In this document: one piece after another, positions 1 to 8,343 of the stretch | Position numbering within the stretch: position 1 is the stretch's first letter | How the letters are laid out: each line of letters opens with the position of its first letter | DNA from: Methanomicrobiales archaeon | GTDB taxonomy: Archaea > Halobacteriota > Methanomicrobia > Methanomicrobiales > Methanoculleaceae | DNA length: 20,707 bases | NCBI GenBank assembly: GCA_012511245.1 | Contig: JAAZGM010000021.1 | Location: 1 to 20,707, forward strand | Reading direction: 5' to 3' | Program-made: the position numbers and the translations under genes | Notes under the pieces: generated by a model | Databases searched by the model: none | Told to the model about the DNA's origin: nothing | The model's input: only the letters and a program-made list of their open reading frames with translations

Positions 1-371
1 AACTTCTCGGTACGCGTCTGCAAGCGTGGATCGCGGGAATAGTGTACCTCTATCCGATGGACGTGTGAGGCCATGTATATATATGGGCGGGATCGGGAGA
101 AAAGAGCTGCGATGGGGTGGGGGTGGAGGGTGGGAACGTCGTGCTGGTTGCAACTGGTGTTCAGGGCATACGGGACGTCGTTGAGCAACCAATGGGTGTC
201 ATCACGTTGGGGTCGGTCTGTCAAGCATCATTGGCAGGAGGCATGTTCCGGGTAACCACCTGAGATCGCCATCGGAAAATTTGTTGATATAACCAGATGC
301 AAGGAACCAGGAGTAATACTCCGATCAACCGGAGATCCCAAAAACACCCGAAACCCGGGAGCCCAATCTAG
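1..371. other. Left-edge sequence without an intact gene
   Basis: No complete gene is visible here. A plus-strand frame from about 81 to the stop at 261-263 contains the segments VVLVATGVQGIRDVV and GGMFRVTT, which faintly recall the Asp/Glu/hydantoin racemase family. That frame has no good start and ends right after the segment, so at most it is a gene scrap. The stretch 104-136 is G-rich. The position next to a dead transposase suggests eroded accessory DNA. Confidence 0.3.
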
Positions 372-524
372 TTTGATCTAGAGTTCTACAAGAAACACAG
401 TGCGGTGGAGGGGTTCTTCAGCCGGATTGAAGCGTTTAAAAAGATTGCTCTACGATATGAACCGTGTGAACACTCATTCTTGGGACTGATTCATCTGGCG
501 CGCAGCATTATGAACGTGAGATAA
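372..524 (+). pseudogene. C-terminal remnant of an IS5-type DDE transposase
   Basis: An open frame preceded by an in-frame stop at 369-371 and ended by TAA at 522-524 encodes about 50 residues. Among them, KKHSAVEGFFSRIEAFKKI and HSFLGLIHLA match the familiar C-terminal end of IS5-family transposases; the Glu of VEGFF is probably the last acid of the DDE triad. The catalytic core and the upstream Asp residues are missing, and I see no start codon or terminal inverted repeats, so this is a dead fragment. It lies just beyond the end of the defence operon and points the opposite way. The family is read from memory of the C-terminal motif; exact IS group unknown. Confidence 0.75.
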
Positions 525-527
525 TGG

Positions 528-533
528 AAAAAA
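528..533 (-). terminator. Oligo-T terminator of the viperin operon
   Basis: A run of six A on the plus strand is T6 on the minus strand, 13 nt after the stop codon of the last operon gene. Archaeal termination typically uses such oligo-T runs without a required hairpin. No strong stem is visible just upstream. Confidence 0.4.
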
Positions 534-546
534 TCTCTTTACTCCC

Positions 547-1002
547 TCACCACGAGTTCTTACGATAGTATGCAGGATTCACCTCTTCAGCCTCCCCTTC
601 TTCATTTTTCTGCAATGCACGTTTTAGATACCTTATCTTCTCGATGAGCTCCCTTTCTTTATCAGTGCTATAGATTTCCGTTTGTAGTTTGAACTCTAAA
701 TGTTCGATTTGTTTTCGAAGTTCGACGTTTGATTGCTTATTAAATTCTCTTTTAGATTTTTCTCGGGATTTATATTCTGGTCTCGTCTTTTTGGCTTGTT
801 CATACTTTTGTATTTGCTCCCCTTGTGCCTGTACTACTTGCTTCAATTCATCCACCTCTTCCTGAAGGAGAGTGTATTTGAGGTCACTGATCTCAAACCG
901 TGTCCTGTACTCCTTCTCAGCGCCCATCACAAGGGTGTCAAGGTCATGCTGAAGAGCGTTGATCTGCTCCATAATCGCTTCTTTCGTCTGTAATTCTGCC
1001 AT
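547..1002 (-). CDS. Coiled-coil protein, last gene of the viperin operon
   Basis: A 151-residue soluble, highly charged protein with no family I recognise. Residues about 1-70 and 85-140 are dominated by Glu, Lys, Gln and Leu in heptad-like spacing, for example LLQEEVDELKQVV, consistent with a two-segment alpha-helical coiled coil joined by a Lys/Arg-rich stretch around residues 70-88. There is no signal peptide, membrane segment or catalytic motif. It follows the PLD gene by 33 nt in the same direction and has an oligo-T run after its stop, so it is probably the terminal gene of the operon. Likely a structural or oligomerisation partner of the helicase or nuclease, but that is inference. The start is the only ATG before the reading frame enters the intergenic gap. 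Confidence 0.7.
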   Translation of the reverse strand: MAELQTKEAIMEQINALQHDLDTLVMGAEKEYRTRFEISDLKYTLLQEEVDELKQVVQAQGEQIQKYEQAKKTRPEYKSREKSKREFNKQSNVELRKQIEHLEFKLQTEIYSTDKERELIEKIRYLKRALQKNEEGEAEEVNPAYYRKNSW

Positions 1003-1035
1003 ATGTCACCATTCAAAATATAGAACGATCGGGAT

Positions 1036-2580
1036 TCACTTACCAACCACTATCTTTGCATTCAACTTCCGTGCGGGTTCTCGTGCAGCACGGACCTCTT
1101 CCCAGGTCCTGACAACAATATATCTCTCCTTTCCCTTTCTGAAGAGCGGGAACGGTACATCCTTCTGAACCTCCTCCTTTGACCCCTCGAGGAGGTGAGG
1201 CGGAATAACCTTCTGCTTCAGAGTGACCTGCCTGAACGCCTTCTGGGAGTCACTCGCCCGGATTTTATCGATTTCCTTGTGGCTAATTGAATATTTCAGT
1301 ACCTTATCGCAGGAATCCGGCCTGAACGCAGGGAGGAACCTTTCCTCTTTCGGACTGACGGTAAGGGGGGCAAGGGATGTGCCGTCCTTTGAGAGTTGCA
1401 GAATCGATCCATCCACCATAGCAGGTGTCACCCGATCCACCAAGTTCCAGGCACAGACGCCCCTCCAGCCATCTGCAATTCTCATGATAGTATCAAGAGC
1501 ACTCCCTTCAAGGGGCATCGCCGTCTCAAACCCGGTTTCAAGACCGAGTGCCGTCATGTTCGCGGTCATGATCAGACCAGTATGACCATCGGCGATCACG
1601 CACTTTGCGTGGAATCGCGGATGCCCAAAGACCCTGGCTCCGGCCTGAACGCAATCGCGGAGTGCCGTGGTATTCCTGGGGGTCGGCCGGGTGAGGACTG
1701 TCACCTCAACCCCCCGCTTGCGGGCATCCAGTATCGCAGTATGAATCGATCCGCCATCAAATGACCACGCTGTAAGGATCAGGTCGCTCGTAGCATTCTG
1801 AATGATGTTGAGCACCCGCTCCTCTAGAGAACGCACATCTCCCACCGTCGCCGGCAGGGTGAGATTCCCGAGGCTGACCGATGCAGGGATCTCTTTCTTC
1901 ACGCCTCTCAGTTCTCCCTTCTCCAGAAGCTCGTGGTCAGCCATGTTCCAGAACCCACGAAGGAAGTGGGCAAAGAATGACCGCACCTCTGAGGGGGTAA
2001 GGGTGAGCGCCACCTCAATGTTCGACCCGGACATGGGGTCCACGGTGGCATTACAGGTCATCATTATCCCCGAGGCATCGGTGGAGCGGGGATCGACCAG
2101 AACATATTTCGCATGGAAACTCTCAGACGTCCTTACCAGTACCTTGCCGGCGAACCGATCGAGGAGTGCGATGTGATCCTTGATCCGCTCCCGCTCGAAG
2201 TCGATAAGGTCATCATCGGCCTTCTTAAGGTCATCTTCCCGCGCAGTGAGGACGAAGACTGCGATGCCCCGGTCTGCAGCCTCAAGGAGGGCATCGGTCA
2301 TCCGACTCTCCTGTATAAGGAAGGACGAGACGCACACCATCTCCTCCGCCCCTCTGATCATGGCTTCAATCGCCGTGAAGAGGGCACCATCTTTCGAAGG
2401 GATGATAACCTGTCGTTCTCCTGATTGGTGAACAGTTTTCTCTGTGATATAGGGTGAATTACCACTGCTCTGCGAGAGGTTCACCCAGCAGGTCCCGAGA
2501 TCCTCTGTAGAAAGATCAAAAGTCTCCTGTAGCGGTTCGGCAAGTGAAGCGGTGATATCGCCTGCGAATCTCTCAGTCAT
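1036..2580 (-). CDS. Phospholipase D-family protein with two HKD motifs (predicted nuclease)
   Basis: A 514-residue protein with two complete PLD repeats. The first carries H156, K158 and D163 (HAKYVLVD) followed by N177; the second carries H324, K326 and D331 (HAKCVIAD) followed by N341. Both HxKx4D motifs are intact, so a single polypeptide can form the two-histidine active site that works through a phosphohistidine intermediate. There is no signal peptide or membrane segment, which with the helicase neighbour favours a nuclease over a lipase. Residues 1-60 and about 385-514 are extra and unassigned; the C-terminus is rich in Lys and Arg and may bind nucleic acid. The ATG lies one base after the stop of the upstream gene, implying translational coupling. 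COG1112 helicase plus PLD nuclease is the core pairing of Mokosh defence systems. Confidence 0.9.
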   Translation of the reverse strand: MTERFAGDITASLAEPLQETFDLSTEDLGTCWVNLSQSSGNSPYITEKTVHQSGERQVIIPSKDGALFTAIEAMIRGAEEMVCVSSFLIQESRMTDALLEAADRGIAVFVLTAREDDLKKADDDLIDFERERIKDHIALLDRFAGKVLVRTSESFHAKYVLVDPRSTDASGIMMTCNATVDPMSGSNIEVALTLTPSEVRSFFAHFLRGFWNMADHELLEKGELRGVKKEIPASVSLGNLTLPATVGDVRSLEERVLNIIQNATSDLILTAWSFDGGSIHTAILDARKRGVEVTVLTRPTPRNTTALRDCVQAGARVFGHPRFHAKCVIADGHTGLIMTANMTALGLETGFETAMPLEGSALDTIMRIADGWRGVCAWNLVDRVTPAMVDGSILQLSKDGTSLAPLTVSPKEERFLPAFRPDSCDKVLKYSISHKEIDKIRASDSQKAFRQVTLKQKVIPPHLLEGSKEEVQKDVPFPLFRKGKERYIVVRTWEEVRAAREPARKLNAKIVVGK

Positions 2581-2581
2581 C

Positions 2582-4096
2582 TCACATCCCCTCCGGGAAG
2601 GTCAGCAACGCCGGTGCCGTGACAAACCAGTACTTATCTGGATCTGCCTCTCTTCGCTCTTTCACGATAACTCTCATCTCCTGATAGGTTGGAAGCCGGG
2701 ATTTCACCTGCTCCGGGTCAAATCTCTCTGAAAATCGCGCTGCTTCTCTGTCGCAGAGTTGATTGTAAGATATCTCATCGGTATAGGCGGTGATCCCATT
2801 GATGAGGCGGTCCCGTGCCCAGTTGCCTGCATCCTCAAGTGTTCGGGGAAGAAGTGGAAGATCGCTGACTGTCACATCCTCAAACCGGCCGAATCCCTGA
2901 ATCTCAGGGGTGCGAACGGTAGTTGTCCTCCGCATGCTGTTGATCTCGGATGGATTGTCCTTTACCTCCTCATAGGAGACAAGGAGAGCGGGAGCACTCC
3001 CACACTCTACAAAGTCATACTGTTTCTCGCGGAAGAGGCACTTCATGAGATCCATGAGTGTCAGGTTGAAGGTCGTCTCGGCTACGGTCTTCCTCTCTTT
3101 CTTACCATCGGTCTTGATCACCGCCATCTCAGGGGTGGATCTCAGAGAACACCGCAGGTTTACAGAAACCCTACCCTCCGGCTGAATCGGATTGACGTTC
3201 TCGTCGATGTCGGTGATCTGAATGATTTCACGGTCCTGGGCCGCAAGGGTGATTACTCTGGGGGTCGCCCTTCTGAGATCATCAAGCCACGCGGGGGTGT
3301 TCCTCTCCTGATTCTGGCTCTTACCCAGATTTTTGCCTCCGTTCCGGGATGATTTAGTGATCCTGTCAAACTCCTGTCGTCTATTTTTTCCTCCTTCCTT
3401 TGGCCGGCAAGCGATAATCGGTTCGGCAAAGAGGGGGTCTGTGGTTCCAGTGAGGACAAATACGCCCCTCTCAGGCACAGGAACCTGGCCTTCCAGAAGA
3501 GCTCTCCTCCCGGTTTCAGTTAATTCGTAGTGTACTTTGTCAGAAGTTTCGTTCTGATTTTGCTGAGGTTCAAGAATCCCGAGTGTTACCAGTTCTGAAG
3601 CAACATCTCGGAGTAATTCTGGCAGCATTTCACTAGAACTAAATATTTGCATGCCGAGAGGGCCGAGTGTATATGTATATGTGGCCCCCATCCCAAAACC
3701 GTAAAATCTTCTTCGGTTCAGGATTTGAAGTTCGGATAACCTCTCACGAAGTTCTTCGTCAACTTGATCATACTGATCATTGTGGAAGAGTTCTCTAATC
3801 CTTTCCCCCCTCTCAGTAAGGCGATACTGGGGATAAGTGAAGATATGCTCATGCACCACAGCTCTCTTTCCAATCAGCCGATACTTAACCATCACTTCAA
3901 GAAGACGACTGCCTCGCGGGTCTTCTGCATTGACTTTGAACAATCTGGTATTGACCAGCTCCTTTGTGATCCCTCCCTCTTTCGACAGCGCAAGGACCGG
4001 AAGCAGAAACTTATACTCGTCCTTGAATCTCCCGACATCCATCAGCGCTTCATATGATTCGACGTTAGTACTCCGTTTCAATGTAATATCCTTCAT
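2582..4096 (-). CDS. Unknown protein with two predicted winged-helix modules
   Basis: A 504-residue soluble protein that I cannot place in a named family. Residues about 28-105 read as a winged helix ending in YRLTERGERI, and about 135-205 as a second one ending in YELTETGRRAL, both ends typical of wing strands followed by the last helix. After these come a beta-rich stretch (about 209-230), a basic and flexible Lys/Arg/Asn segment (about 233-265), another beta-rich region (about 278-320) and an alpha/beta C-terminus. No nuclease, NTPase or membrane motif is visible. It lies 2 nt after the helicase stop and 1 nt before the PLD start, so it is translated with them. A nucleic-acid or complex adaptor between helicase and nuclease is a reasonable inference. 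An internal transcription regulator is the alternative. Confidence 0.75.
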   Translation of the reverse strand: MKDITLKRSTNVESYEALMDVGRFKDEYKFLLPVLALSKEGGITKELVNTRLFKVNAEDPRGSRLLEVMVKYRLIGKRAVVHEHIFTYPQYRLTERGERIRELFHNDQYDQVDEELRERLSELQILNRRRFYGFGMGATYTYTLGPLGMQIFSSSEMLPELLRDVASELVTLGILEPQQNQNETSDKVHYELTETGRRALLEGQVPVPERGVFVLTGTTDPLFAEPIIACRPKEGGKNRRQEFDRITKSSRNGGKNLGKSQNQERNTPAWLDDLRRATPRVITLAAQDREIIQITDIDENVNPIQPEGRVSVNLRCSLRSTPEMAVIKTDGKKERKTVAETTFNLTLMDLMKCLFREKQYDFVECGSAPALLVSYEEVKDNPSEINSMRRTTTVRTPEIQGFGRFEDVTVSDLPLLPRTLEDAGNWARDRLINGITAYTDEISYNQLCDREAARFSERFDPEQVKSRLPTYQEMRVIVKERREADPDKYWFVTAPALLTFPEGM

Positions 4097-4098
4097 TT

Positions 4099-6993
4099 TT
4101 ATCGCTTCCCATAGTAGATCGGCCCTTTTGCACTCTCTGTAGCAAGTGCCTTGAGGAACGACTCTTCCGATGCCTCAAAATTTTTCAAGTCACCAAACAT
4201 CACCAGTTGATAGCGTGCCCGCGTCGCAGCGACGTTGAGCCGATTTCTATTATTCAGAAATCCCACGCCTTTCCATTTCGGCCGTACAAAGGAGAGGAAG
4301 ACTACATCCGCCTCATGGCCCTGAAACCGGTCAACCGTGCAGATGTCCACCTTCACGTGCGAGGTAGGCATCTCAAACCCGGAATAGATTCCTCTTCGGT
4401 GGGAGAAGCTCTCCAGAGACTCCATGATCTGCCGGGTCTGTCCATTATAGAACGAGAGAAACGCCACTGACCAGAGTCCATCATCATCGCCTAGGTTCGG
4501 GTGGTTCTTTGCCCACTCAATGAATCTCTCGAACTCCTCTTTCATCGCCGCCACCTCTTTGAGATTGAACCAGGTGCGTTCAGAGCAGACCCCTTTCCGT
4601 GAAGGGCGGATATCCATCCAGATACAGCGAGAACCATACCGATCGTACTCCCATGCCCTCTTTTCCTTCATCCCGTCTCGCCCTCCTGCATCGTTCAGCG
4701 CCTGCCCTTCGTAGACGTATTCTCGTGGGAGCAGGGAGATGTCAGGATCCATCCTGTGTTGGCATGAGAGAAGCGTATGGCGCAACGCCAGAACATTGGC
4801 AGGCAGGCCAGAATACAGAGCAATCTGATCGGCTCCTCTGACCATTCTCCTGGTCTCAAAACCCTGCTGCAGAAGCTCCAGGACCGAGGGGAGGGCAATC
4901 CGCCGAATTGTCTCGATGTCATCGATGACAATCTCGTTTCGCGGTTTCTTTGCCTCCACGCCATCTCGCTCGAAATACGGCACAAGCATCATGATCTCTT
5001 GATGGAGAGCCTGACGTTTATCTGGAATATTTTTCAGTTCGTGCATCCGCCCTATCCGCCAGCAGATTTCGTTCTCCCAGGACTGGCTCTTATGAGGGTG
5101 TGCCCCAAATCCTCCCATGCGCCGACTATATTCTTGCGAGAATAGATCGCGAAGTGACCTGTCATCACACTGAATATCGGGGGGAAGATAGGGCTCGATC
5201 TCTCTGAGGAGCGACTGCTTTGTGACGATAAGATTCGAGGCAAGGAGGTTGCACTTATCAACATCGGTCCGTGGGGGCTCGGGAACTGTCGCGACGATAA
5301 TTCCGGTCGGATCCAGTTTCTCTGCTTGGCGTGCCCGGTTCAACCCCTCGACCTGAAGGCGTGCGAGATGAGCGCATTCCTCAACCTCTTCATCTGTTAC
5401 CCTTAACAGAAGGGCACTCCCTTTCGGACGGGAGTACCGGGAGGCAAGGTATGCGGCACAGCAGATCTCACGGTCTTCCTCTCCATGCTCAAAAAATGTT
5501 CGGGCGGACCGAAGATTCTCTTCAATGGGCGTCTGATCGACGTATGGAGAGAGCTGGCGCACATCCCCGGAGAGGATCCACCGTCTCCCATACAGGGCGG
5601 GAACGAGAAACTCTTGGAATGTCGTCTTGGAGGCCTCATCGAGAATGACATAGTCGAAGAGTGCCTCTGATGTATGTCCAGCACCTTTGATGATTGGCGC
5701 CCTCAGGATTCCGAGGGTCGTGCCGCAGATGAGGTTCGCGGTACTCAGGAGGAGCGTTTCGATTTGCCTCCTCCCCTCCGCCGGATCGTCATGGAGTGTG
5801 TGGTAGAGCCTCTCCTGTGATGGGGTCTGCTCCTTTCGACTGATTACAGAAGATAATCCCTTGAGTATCCTCTGTCGTTCAGTTTCGGGAAAGTTTCCAA
5901 GGCAGAAGGGTTTGACCAAGTCAGAAACATTGTCCTCATCCCCGATCCTGAGAGGAATGATACCACAGGCCTCTTTCAGATTCGTTTTCCCACTGGGTGT
6001 TTCGACCATGGTTGTGATAAGCCGTTCGAGGACATTATCCACAGCCACGTGGGTCGAGGCCACCATCAGTACGCGTCCGTCTTTCCCAATGACCTGGGCT
6101 ATTAACTCCAGTAGGGCGGTTGTCTTCCCGGAACCGGGGGGCCCTTCAAGAAATGCAAAATCGGGCGTCCCGAGCGCTTTCTGAACAAAATCTCGCTGTT
6201 CACCTGTTCCATCGAGGTTCTCATTGGTGAGCACGAACCACTGTTTCGGGTTGGCAATAGGTCTCAAATCACCCCACGTAAAGTCCCGCTCCTGGCGCAC
6301 CAGGTTGATCAGTGGGAGGTGGTGTTTCAGAGGCGAGATTGCGAGGTCTTCGATTGCTTGCCGCTGCCGATTCAGAGTATAGGTGTTGTACCTAACAGTG
6401 AAGGATCCATTTGCTGGTATTTTATCGACAATAAGTTTCGATTCGCGGCGGACGAGATTTCTGAGAATCTTAATCCTATCTTTCCCACTTTGCAGGTCAT
6501 TTGCCTCGGAAAGAAAGTCGAGTGCATCCTCCTCCTCGTCCTCTCTGACGTCCTGTGGCTCGATATCGGAGAGAACAGCGGACCTTACCTTGAGGGTGAA
6601 CGGGATGACTTGTCCCTTGAAATGGGCAAAAATAGTCCGGGCAACCCTGTTCTCCTCGAAGGAGACTTCATTTTTGTTTGCTTTTATCGATTCCTCAGGA
6701 AGAGGATCTTTGCCCTCCGGGTCAAAGGAGAGGAAGTCCGCTTCAAAGGGGCCGCGTCGTTCATCGGCATTCCCCGGTTCCAGCGATCCCTTGGCCGAAT
6801 GGACGCGGAAGGTGAAGGTGTAACTCTTCCGGGACATTCTTCGTTCTGCATTTTCGAGGTAGTACTTGAATTCTCCCAGCCGTTGCACTACTCTTGCTTG
6901 AACAGTTTCCGGGGTCCCTAGGCCGAGGTTCTGATAGTAGAGGTTGTTCCACTCCTCCCCACCGTTGGATGTATTGCCCGAACCTGAGATCAT
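4099..6993 (-). CDS. DNA2/NAM7 (UPF1-like, COG1112) superfamily 1 helicase
   Basis: A 964-residue helicase with all main SF1B motifs: Q266 upstream of the core, Walker A GPPGSGKTT (284-292), motif Ia ASTHVAVDNV (312-321), motif II DEAS (452-455), motif III GDVRQLSP (476-483), motif IV around QHRMDP (745-750), motif V VDRFQGHEADVV (887-898) and motif VI VAATRAR (921-927). Such enzymes translocate 5' to 3' on RNA or DNA. Residues 1-250 form an unassigned N-terminal region with an acidic patch (EDEEEDALDF, 151-160). About 260 residues separate motifs III and IV, much more than in UPF1, so an extra domain is inserted there. The start overlaps the CARF gene stop in an ATGA arrangement. It is cytoplasmic and probably the motor of the system. 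Confidence 0.93.
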   Translation of the reverse strand: MISGSGNTSNGGEEWNNLYYQNLGLGTPETVQARVVQRLGEFKYYLENAERRMSRKSYTFTFRVHSAKGSLEPGNADERRGPFEADFLSFDPEGKDPLPEESIKANKNEVSFEENRVARTIFAHFKGQVIPFTLKVRSAVLSDIEPQDVREDEEEDALDFLSEANDLQSGKDRIKILRNLVRRESKLIVDKIPANGSFTVRYNTYTLNRQRQAIEDLAISPLKHHLPLINLVRQERDFTWGDLRPIANPKQWFVLTNENLDGTGEQRDFVQKALGTPDFAFLEGPPGSGKTTALLELIAQVIGKDGRVLMVASTHVAVDNVLERLITTMVETPSGKTNLKEACGIIPLRIGDEDNVSDLVKPFCLGNFPETERQRILKGLSSVISRKEQTPSQERLYHTLHDDPAEGRRQIETLLLSTANLICGTTLGILRAPIIKGAGHTSEALFDYVILDEASKTTFQEFLVPALYGRRWILSGDVRQLSPYVDQTPIEENLRSARTFFEHGEEDREICCAAYLASRYSRPKGSALLLRVTDEEVEECAHLARLQVEGLNRARQAEKLDPTGIIVATVPEPPRTDVDKCNLLASNLIVTKQSLLREIEPYLPPDIQCDDRSLRDLFSQEYSRRMGGFGAHPHKSQSWENEICWRIGRMHELKNIPDKRQALHQEIMMLVPYFERDGVEAKKPRNEIVIDDIETIRRIALPSVLELLQQGFETRRMVRGADQIALYSGLPANVLALRHTLLSCQHRMDPDISLLPREYVYEGQALNDAGGRDGMKEKRAWEYDRYGSRCIWMDIRPSRKGVCSERTWFNLKEVAAMKEEFERFIEWAKNHPNLGDDDGLWSVAFLSFYNGQTRQIMESLESFSHRRGIYSGFEMPTSHVKVDICTVDRFQGHEADVVFLSFVRPKWKGVGFLNNRNRLNVAATRARYQLVMFGDLKNFEASEESFLKALATESAKGPIYYGKR

Positions 6994-7478
6994 CTCTCTT
7001 CGCCCCCCGCACGTATCTGCGCCTCCACCTCTTTAGCGTCCACGCAGGCCGCCAGGCGCTCAAAGAGGTCTATCTCAACGACCTCGTTCCTCCCGTTGTT
7101 CAGGACATAGTGGGCCGGGAGCCCCTTCATGAGAGCGACCAGCGCCATCGCAACGACCATCAGGTTCGTTCCCCCGGTGAGGGCCACGACAAACTCCGTT
7201 CTCTCGGATCTGGAATGGATATGGTAGGCGTCGAGGATCCGTGCCATCATCCGCTCAAGCGCGTCCTGCCCGAAGGGCTCGAGGTTGATCACCTCAGAGA
7301 TCACAACCCCCTCATCCCGCAAACTCTGAATGAACGGAAGGTTCTCCTCCTCAAGTTCCACTGAGGTGAATATCACAACATCTCGGATACTGTAATGCTC
7401 AATGACGGCACGAATGTGCTCTTTCGCATGACCAAGGAGGAAAAAGTGGAGGGGAGGGACTCCCGTGTCAATACTCAT
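6990..7478 (-). CDS. Small CARF-like Rossmann protein
   Basis: A 162-residue protein alternating hydrophobic strands and helices: LHFFLLG (10-16), DVVIFTS (33-39), VVISEVINLE (58-67), FVVALTGGTNLMVVAMAL (96-113) and AHYVLNN (122-128). The TGGTNLM loop (101-107) followed by a hydrophobic helix is the hallmark of CARF domains, where a T/S-G-G-T-K-like loop contacts cyclic oligoadenylate. Here Asn stands where Lys or Arg is common. No HTH, HEPN or nuclease domain is attached, so it would be a stand-alone sensor or ring-nuclease-like protein. The ATG at 7478 is preferred over an upstream in-frame non-ATG start because a GGAGGG ribosome site lies 4 nt before it. It overlaps the viperin gene by 11 nt and the helicase gene by 4 nt. 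The fold is a motif-based prediction. Confidence 0.75.
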   Translation of the reverse strand: MSIDTGVPPLHFFLLGHAKEHIRAVIEHYSIRDVVIFTSVELEEENLPFIQSLRDEGVVISEVINLEPFGQDALERMMARILDAYHIHSRSERTEFVVALTGGTNLMVVAMALVALMKGLPAHYVLNNGRNEVVEIDLFERLAACVDAKEVEAQIRAGGEER

Positions 7479-8343
7479 AGATCCCTCCACGGGCGCTGTA
7501 TTTCTCAATGTTGAGTATGCGCGGCAGGTTCTGCGGCTGGACGGATGCTAGGGGAACCTCTGGTGCAGCCACGTGCGTGTTCTGGTAGATGTTCCCTGAC
7601 GGGGCCAGCATGAGGTACGAATCGATCATGGTGTCGGCACTTTCAAAGACCGGTGCAAAACCGTTGTGCAGGCGAATATCCATATGGCGTTCTTTGAATG
7701 CCTCGAATGCACGATCCGATATAGACAGATTTTCGACTGCGTGGTCGTTCTGTCCCTTCACATGCAAAAATTGGAATACTTTCCACCGGTCTGGAGAAAA
7801 GGTGGCTATTAACTGGTGCATATCCTCACTGGCTGTCATCTGGGTCACAGTGGTGTTAACCTTTAATCTTATACCTGCATTTCGAATTAGATGTGATAGA
7901 TGAACTGCATGGCTGACATGGCGGCCATATCCCCGCCCAAGTGCCTTTTCAACGTCGTTAGAGGCCGAATCTACTGAGAGTCCCATCCAGTCGAGGTAAG
8001 GAGAGAGGCGGTCAATCACTTCAGTGGTTACCAGTGATCCATTGGTGGTGATGCTCGTTGTCAATCCATACTCCTTCGCGAGCTTCACCAGGTCAAAGAT
8101 CAAAGGACTGCAGAAGGGCTCTCCCCCGACAAAGTTGATCTTTTGAATGCCAAGTCGTCGGAGGTGATGGAAGACATCTGCTGCCGTCTGAAGCGAGGTC
8201 AGTTCACCCTGATTCTTCTGTGTGCAACAAAAGGTGCAGTGATAGTTGCATTTCGAGGTGAAATGCCAGTTAACCGATTTCACCTGAATTATGGTTCCAT
8301 CGCCGATTGATGGTTGGTTCCATCCTTGTGCTGGAGAATCCAT
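7468..8343 (-). CDS. Prokaryotic viperin homologue (radical SAM nucleotide dehydratase)
   Basis: A 291-residue radical SAM enzyme. The cluster motif is C32-C36-C39 in CNYHCTFC. Viperin signatures follow in the right order: VNWHFT before the cluster, KINFVGGEPF (68-77), NGSL (101-104), a Gly-rich GRGYG, RWKVFQ (186-191), MIDSYLML (239-246) and a C-terminal RGGIYEY. These line up with animal viperin, which converts CTP to the chain terminator ddhCTP; prokaryotic viperins make ddhC, ddhU or ddhG nucleotides and protect against phage. The nucleotide used here cannot be read. The residue after the last cluster Cys is another Cys, where animal viperin has Phe. The N-terminal amphipathic helix of animal viperin is absent, so it should be cytosolic. 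ATG at 8343 is preferred over TTG at 8364. No nucleotide kinase lies next to it, unlike many known loci. Confidence 0.92.
   Translation of the reverse strand: MDSPAQGWNQPSIGDGTIIQVKSVNWHFTSKCNYHCTFCCTQKNQGELTSLQTAADVFHHLRRLGIQKINFVGGEPFCSPLIFDLVKLAKEYGLTTSITTNGSLVTTEVIDRLSPYLDWMGLSVDSASNDVEKALGRGYGRHVSHAVHLSHLIRNAGIRLKVNTTVTQMTASEDMHQLIATFSPDRWKVFQFLHVKGQNDHAVENLSISDRAFEAFKERHMDIRLHNGFAPVFESADTMIDSYLMLAPSGNIYQNTHVAAPEVPLASVQPQNLPRILNIEKYSARGGIYEY

Noticed and set aside
1036..6993. Assignment of the helicase and PLD genes to DISARM or Zorya
   Set aside because: DISARM uses an SF2 helicase with a DUF1998 protein and Zorya has MotAB-like membrane proteins; none of these are here. Mokosh is nearer, but the 504-residue, CARF and viperin genes are not part of it as I know it.
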